From an uncultured Collinsella sp. (lineage in GTDB: Bacteria; Actinomycetota; Coriobacteriia; Coriobacteriales; Coriobacteriaceae), in the NCBI GenBank assembly GCA_902470695.1, contig CABRHH010000006.1, forward strand, positions 53,802 to 117,801: 64,000 nucleotides of DNA. The letters run 5' to 3'. A model generated the notes under the pieces. That model had not been told where the DNA came from. It saw nothing but the letters and a program-made list of their open reading frames with translations, and ran no database searches. Position 1 is the stretch's first letter, and each line of letters opens with the position of its first letter. Shown here piece after piece: positions 63,939-64,000 of the stretch. A program made the translations under genes and the position numbers.

Positions 63939-64000
63939 ACGGACCCTCCTCCTATATTGATGTTGCCGCTTCTCGCGCAGCGGCCGCGCTTCTTTACCCG

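Noticed and set aside
63935..64000. Frame open to the right edge ending TGA over the ABC start (ATGA)
   Set aside because: Only 21 codons visible and no recognisable content; may be a partner gene's tail but not supportable.

Overview
The window is high-GC with dense, mostly minus-strand genes. It looks like a chromosome segment from a gut member of the Coriobacteriia, most like Collinsella or a relative. That placement is my inference from gene content (a host- or plant-glycan locus with a mannose-type PTS, Feo iron uptake, sortase-anchored surface proteins), from the base composition, and from scattered GGGGACGGGGTCGTTTCGT intergenic repeats. I could run no search. No rRNA, tRNA, CRISPR array, intact IS or prophage was seen.

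Layout. 1-198 is the start of a secreted protein cut by the window edge. 747-12740 is mostly housekeeping: an XRE-aminotransferase fusion with its own operator cluster and an internal ribosome binding site, a winged-helix protein with a long RGG tail, a LysR/patatin pair, rsmJ with a membrane protein, an ABC-F-like gene remnant, tex, and a LysR gene divergent from a group II amino acid decarboxylase (13209-14630).

14767-39624 is the centrepiece, a uronate/acidic-oligosaccharide utilisation region. A LacI regulator faces kdgK-eda across a palindromic operator. A second LacI regulator follows. A lower-GC, AbiE-like regulator/nucleotidyltransferase pair and a 38-bp perfect palindrome sit next. 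After that comes a secreted, wall-anchored lyase-like protein, then a twelve-gene minus-strand operon holding GH28-like, nucleoside-hydrolase-like, discoidin-like, GH43, HAD and GH88 proteins, a small membrane protein, PTS EIID/EIIC/EIIB/EIIA and a DUF2264 protein. Divergent from it are kduD and dhuI. Variants of TAAACCGGTTTA lie upstream of the second lacI, of EIIA and of kduD, which suggests one regulon. The logic is outside cleavage by a surface lyase, PTS import, cytoplasmic trimming by enzymes without signal peptides, GH88 release of unsaturated uronate, then DhuI-KduD-KdgK-Eda to pyruvate and glyceraldehyde 3-phosphate.

39625-40845 is a gene-free stretch with repeats and a 195-bp inverted-repeat-bounded element. 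It is followed by galU and a second sugar-acid module (IlvD/Edd-family dehydratase, GntP permease, FadR-type regulator) that probably feeds 2-keto-3-deoxygluconate to the same kdgK-eda pair. 46852-50262 is a complete feo operon (two FeoA proteins, FeoB, FeoB-associated protein). 50460-53719 holds a YibE/F protein and a wall-anchored metallophosphatase. 53827-61261 is an exporter/siderophore-type cluster (two ABC half-transporters, AraC, MFS, TetR), followed by a BI-1 family protein and one more ABC half-transporter.

A theme across the window is alanine-rich, low-complexity extensions or insertions in otherwise ordinary proteins, often backed by short in-frame DNA tandem repeats.
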